From Candidatus Culexmicrobium profundum (GTDB lineage Archaea; Thermoproteota; Methanomethylicia; Culexarchaeales; Culexmicrobiaceae): DNA of 6,806 nt. The notes beneath the pieces are model-generated. The model saw only the letters and a program-made list of their open reading frames with translations, was not told the origin of the DNA and ran no database searches. The stretch lies in assembly GCA_025061245.1 (NCBI GenBank), contig JANZKD010000093.1, forward strand, positions 1-6,806, given 5' to 3'. The position numbers and the translations under genes were made by a program. Numbering within the stretch: position 1 is the first letter of the stretch; every line of letters begins with the position of its first letter. Below, piece after piece: positions 4,965 to 6,806 of the stretch.

Positions 4965-6143
4965 TTCATTTTGGAGGGTGTGGAGAATTCTCCAGGCTAG
5001 GCTTGTTAGGTTGTATCCGTATTTTGTCCATTTTGCTAGGCTGTGTTTTTGTAGTGTTTTCCATTGGGTTGGTGTGGCTTGGTTTAATGCTGCGTTTATT
5101 AGGAAGCTTTTTAGTTTTATGTAAGCTGGTTCGTTTGGCTTTACTTTTCCCATTTTTCTTATTGTTTTTGGTATGTCTATGAGTTGTAGTAGTTGGCTTT
5201 CTGTTGTGGCTGTTTTATTGGTTATGTTTATGGTTTTTATTGTTGGCTGGTAGTATTCTTGAGTTGGTTTTGTTGTTGGTTCTAGTTTACGTGTTATTTG
5301 CTGTATTTCTTGGTGGGTTATTGTGATTTTCTGTTTTTTCTTGGGTTGATGGTGTTTGGCTGGTTTTCCTTTGGTTGATGTTGCGTTTTTGATTTTTGGT
5401 GTGATTGTGACCTGGATTAGTGTTGGTTTTATTTCTGGTGTTTTGATTATGCATTGTCCTGTTTTTAGGTTTGCTATTATTCTTTTTACTTGGTCTATTT
5501 CGTGTTTGGTGAAGGCTAGGTCTCTTGCTAGTTTTTCTCTTGTTTGGTCGTCTTCTATTCTCATTATTATTTTTAGGGTTGACATGGCCATTATTTCGTG
5601 TTGGAGTGAGGTGGGGGTTATGGCTATTATTCCTATTCCATGTTTTCTTGCTTCTTTGTAGAGTTTTGCTAGTATGTTTTCTGGTGGGTGTAGGTGTCCT
5701 GCTTGTATTGTTACTTTTTCTTTTGGTGCTATTGTGTGGGCTTCATCAATTATTACTATTAGGTTTAATTTTTGGCTGGTGCTTTGAGCATAATTGTAGA
5801 TTGCTGCGAGTAGTATGTGTGTTGCTAGGATTTTTGCTGTTTCTGTTGGTAGAGTTGATAGGTTAATTATATTTACTCCTTTTATTGGTAGTTTGGGTTT
5901 TCCTTGACAGTCTAGTGGTGTGTTTATTATTGGTTCTATTCTTCTTCTTAGTGCGTCGCATGCATCTCTATGTTCACGTTTTTTGAGTTGGCTTCTTAGT
6001 TTTTCGAGTAGTTTGTAGAGTTTTGTGAAAGTTAGTTTTTCACTGCATTGTATTATGGTTGATAGTAGGTGGTATACTAGTGGTGTTGGTGTTGATTTTG
6101 AGACTAGTGATATTTTTGCTGGTATTGCTATTGCTTTTTCAGC
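4950..6143 (-). pseudogene. C-terminal half of a HerA/FtsK-type ATPase, N-terminal half and start missing
   Basis: The frame is open for 397 codons from just after TGA 6144-6146 to TAA 4950-4952. It encodes the second half of a RecA-fold DNA-pumping ATPase: KGVNIINLSTLPTETAKIL near 88-105, Walker B LNLIVIIDEAHTIAP (127-140; D133, E134), then LAKLYKEARKHGIGIIAIT (158-176), the region that in HerA-type proteins carries the arginine finger and reads 'EGRK-G-G-ATQ-PS'; here Q is replaced (AITPTS). TLKIIMRIEDDQTREKLARDL follows. The last 190 residues are rich in K, T and Q and unassigned. Walker A is absent, and the first 184 codons contain no ATG, GTG or TTG; the first ATG, at 5591, lies after Walker B. 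The same frame beyond the TGA runs only 25 more codons (…NFSTITAVP). This is a truncated remnant or an assembly break. Such ATPases act in DNA translocation, repair or conjugation. Confidence 0.8.
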
Positions 6144-6202
6144 TCATGGAACTGCAGTTATAGTTGAGAAGTTGGATGAGTGATATCTAATTTCTTGATT
6201 TA

Positions 6203-6211
6203 GCTTTATAG
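6203..6211 (-). promoter_or_regulatory. TATA-like site pointing into the truncated ATPase
   Basis: The minus strand reads CTATAAAGC, which would start transcripts near 6180, in front of the open ATPase frame. It is only about 15 bases from the divergent plus-strand TATA box. If used, it would transcribe the remnant although no proper start codon follows. Confidence 0.3.
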
Positions 6212-6222
6212 TTTGTTTGGAC

Positions 6223-6234
6223 TATAAATTTATA
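6223..6234 (+). promoter_or_regulatory. TATA box for the membrane protein gene
   Basis: TATAAATTTATA is centred about 32 bases before ATG 6261, predicting a transcript with a leader of only a few bases. The site is itself a palindrome. No Shine-Dalgarno is evident before the ATG. Confidence 0.5.
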
Positions 6235-6260
6235 TTTACGGCCATAAATATAGTATTGAG

Positions 6261-6806
6261 ATGAGTCAAGGGCGAGAGGCTAGAGATTTAATTGAAATTT
6301 TAGATGGCTTTATGCATTTTGTGTTTGGTGAGCTTTGGGTTAGAGAGAATGTTAAGTATTATTTGTTTTTATTGTTGCTTCTCCTTGTTTCTCCACTTTA
6401 CATTGTTTCTTCTGAGGGTTTCTGGTATTTTACTTATTCATGGGGTATTGTTACTATTTCGCCTTCTGGAAGTGTTGGTTTTGAACTTATTTATTATAGG
6501 CTTATGCATCTTTTTGGAGTTCCAGTGAGTTACTATTATTTTTATGATCCCTCTTTTTTAATGCATTTTTTCGTTCTTAATTTGCTTGTGCTTTTATGTT
6601 TTCTAGGTCTGGTTTATGAATGGTTTTTTGGTGGTGGATTTGCTTCTCAGGGTTTGAGGATGCTTTGTTTGGTGGTTTCCAGTGATCTTTTCATTAAAAT
6701 TTTTCTAATTGTTTCTACAGGTTTTTTGATTTTGGGTTTTTATCCTCTTGTTTTCTATGCTGTATATAGACTTTTTAGGTTGTTTATTAGGTATTTTAAA
6801 TTTGAT
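6261..6806 (+). CDS. Integral membrane protein of unknown function (partial, N-terminal part)
   Basis: ATG 6261 opens a frame of 182 codons that runs off the window. A charged N terminus (MSQGREARDLIEILDG) is followed by hydrophobic segments at about residues 33-49, 98-120 and 141-169; an aromatic-rich loop (GFWYFTYSWG, SYYYFYDPSF) lies between the first two. No signal-peptide cleavage site or enzyme motif was recognised. The start is supported by a TATA box about 32 bases upstream. The gene is divergent from the truncated ATPase. Its codons end mostly in T or G, the reverse of the minus-strand genes beside it, so the plus strand stays T+G-rich (72% in 6541-6600) through both orientations. 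Multi-pass membrane protein is secure; the family is not. Confidence 0.75.
   Translation, partial: MSQGREARDLIEILDGFMHFVFGELWVRENVKYYLFLLLLLLVSPLYIVSSEGFWYFTYSWGIVTISPSGSVGFELIYYRLMHLFGVPVSYYYFYDPSFLMHFFVLNLLVLLCFLGLVYEWFFGGGFASQGLRMLCLVVSSDLFIKIFLIVSTGFLILGFYPLVFYAVYRLFRLFIRYFKFD

Noticed and set aside
3620..5866. Many plus-strand open frames rich in F, L, V and C (for example 3620-3856, 4826-5182, 5525-5866)
   Set aside because: They lie opposite TnpB and the HerA-like frame. Their leucine/phenylalanine/valine composition is the expected reading of a T+G-rich complement and they show no motifs or promoters.
6304..6528. Plus-strand open frame of 74 codons inside the membrane protein gene
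   Set aside because: It is in another frame of the gene starting at 6261, which has the longer frame, a TATA box and continues to the window end.
1..6806. CRISPR array
   Set aside because: No set of regularly spaced direct repeats was found; the repeats present are two-copy hairpins.

Overview
The window looks like chromosomal DNA of a thermophilic archaeon of the Thermoproteota/TACK group. The evidence is an archaeal AAA-ATPase tail with a winged helix, TATA-box promoters placed so that transcripts are leaderless or nearly so, a VapBC (AbrB/PIN) pair, a TnpB of the archaeal type, and a tRNA-His(GTG) carrying two introns with bulge-helix-bulge-like junctions, one at a non-canonical position. 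The phylum is an inference from these traits; no marker gene settles it.

Layout. Positions 1-192 are the tail of an archaeal ATPase gene. Positions 263-1135 encode a zinc-dependent AstE/aspartoacylase-like deacylase behind its own TATA box. Positions 1296-2004 form a vapB-vapC toxin-antitoxin operon with overlapping genes and a TTG start for the toxin. Positions 2288-2992 hold an unrecognised 234-residue protein of different base composition. Positions 2993-3190 are AT-rich and contain one hairpin. tRNA-His lies at 3201-3316, with a duplicated copy of its 5' acceptor strand just upstream.

From 3317 the character changes. On the minus strand lies a tnpB of the IS200/IS605 (IS1341-like) group, about 3390-4748, broken by one extra base in a run of five Gs (3569-3573) that removes the last zinc cysteine and the RuvC-III aspartate. 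Its 3' end is GC-rich and hairpin-rich, as expected of an omega-RNA (guide RNA) scaffold; its 5' side carries a nested series of hairpins. Upstream of it on the same strand is a 397-codon open frame (4950-6143) that encodes the Walker B half of a HerA/FtsK-type ATPase but has no start codon in its first 184 codons and no Walker A. A divergent gene at 6261 encodes a membrane protein that runs off the window. This 3' side of the tRNA could be a decayed integrated or mobile region.

A striking property is base skew. The plus strand is very rich in A+C over about 480-2004 and very rich in T+G over about 3590-6806, while 5' gene ends and the 2288-2992 gene are balanced or opposite. No CRISPR array, integrase or rRNA was seen.
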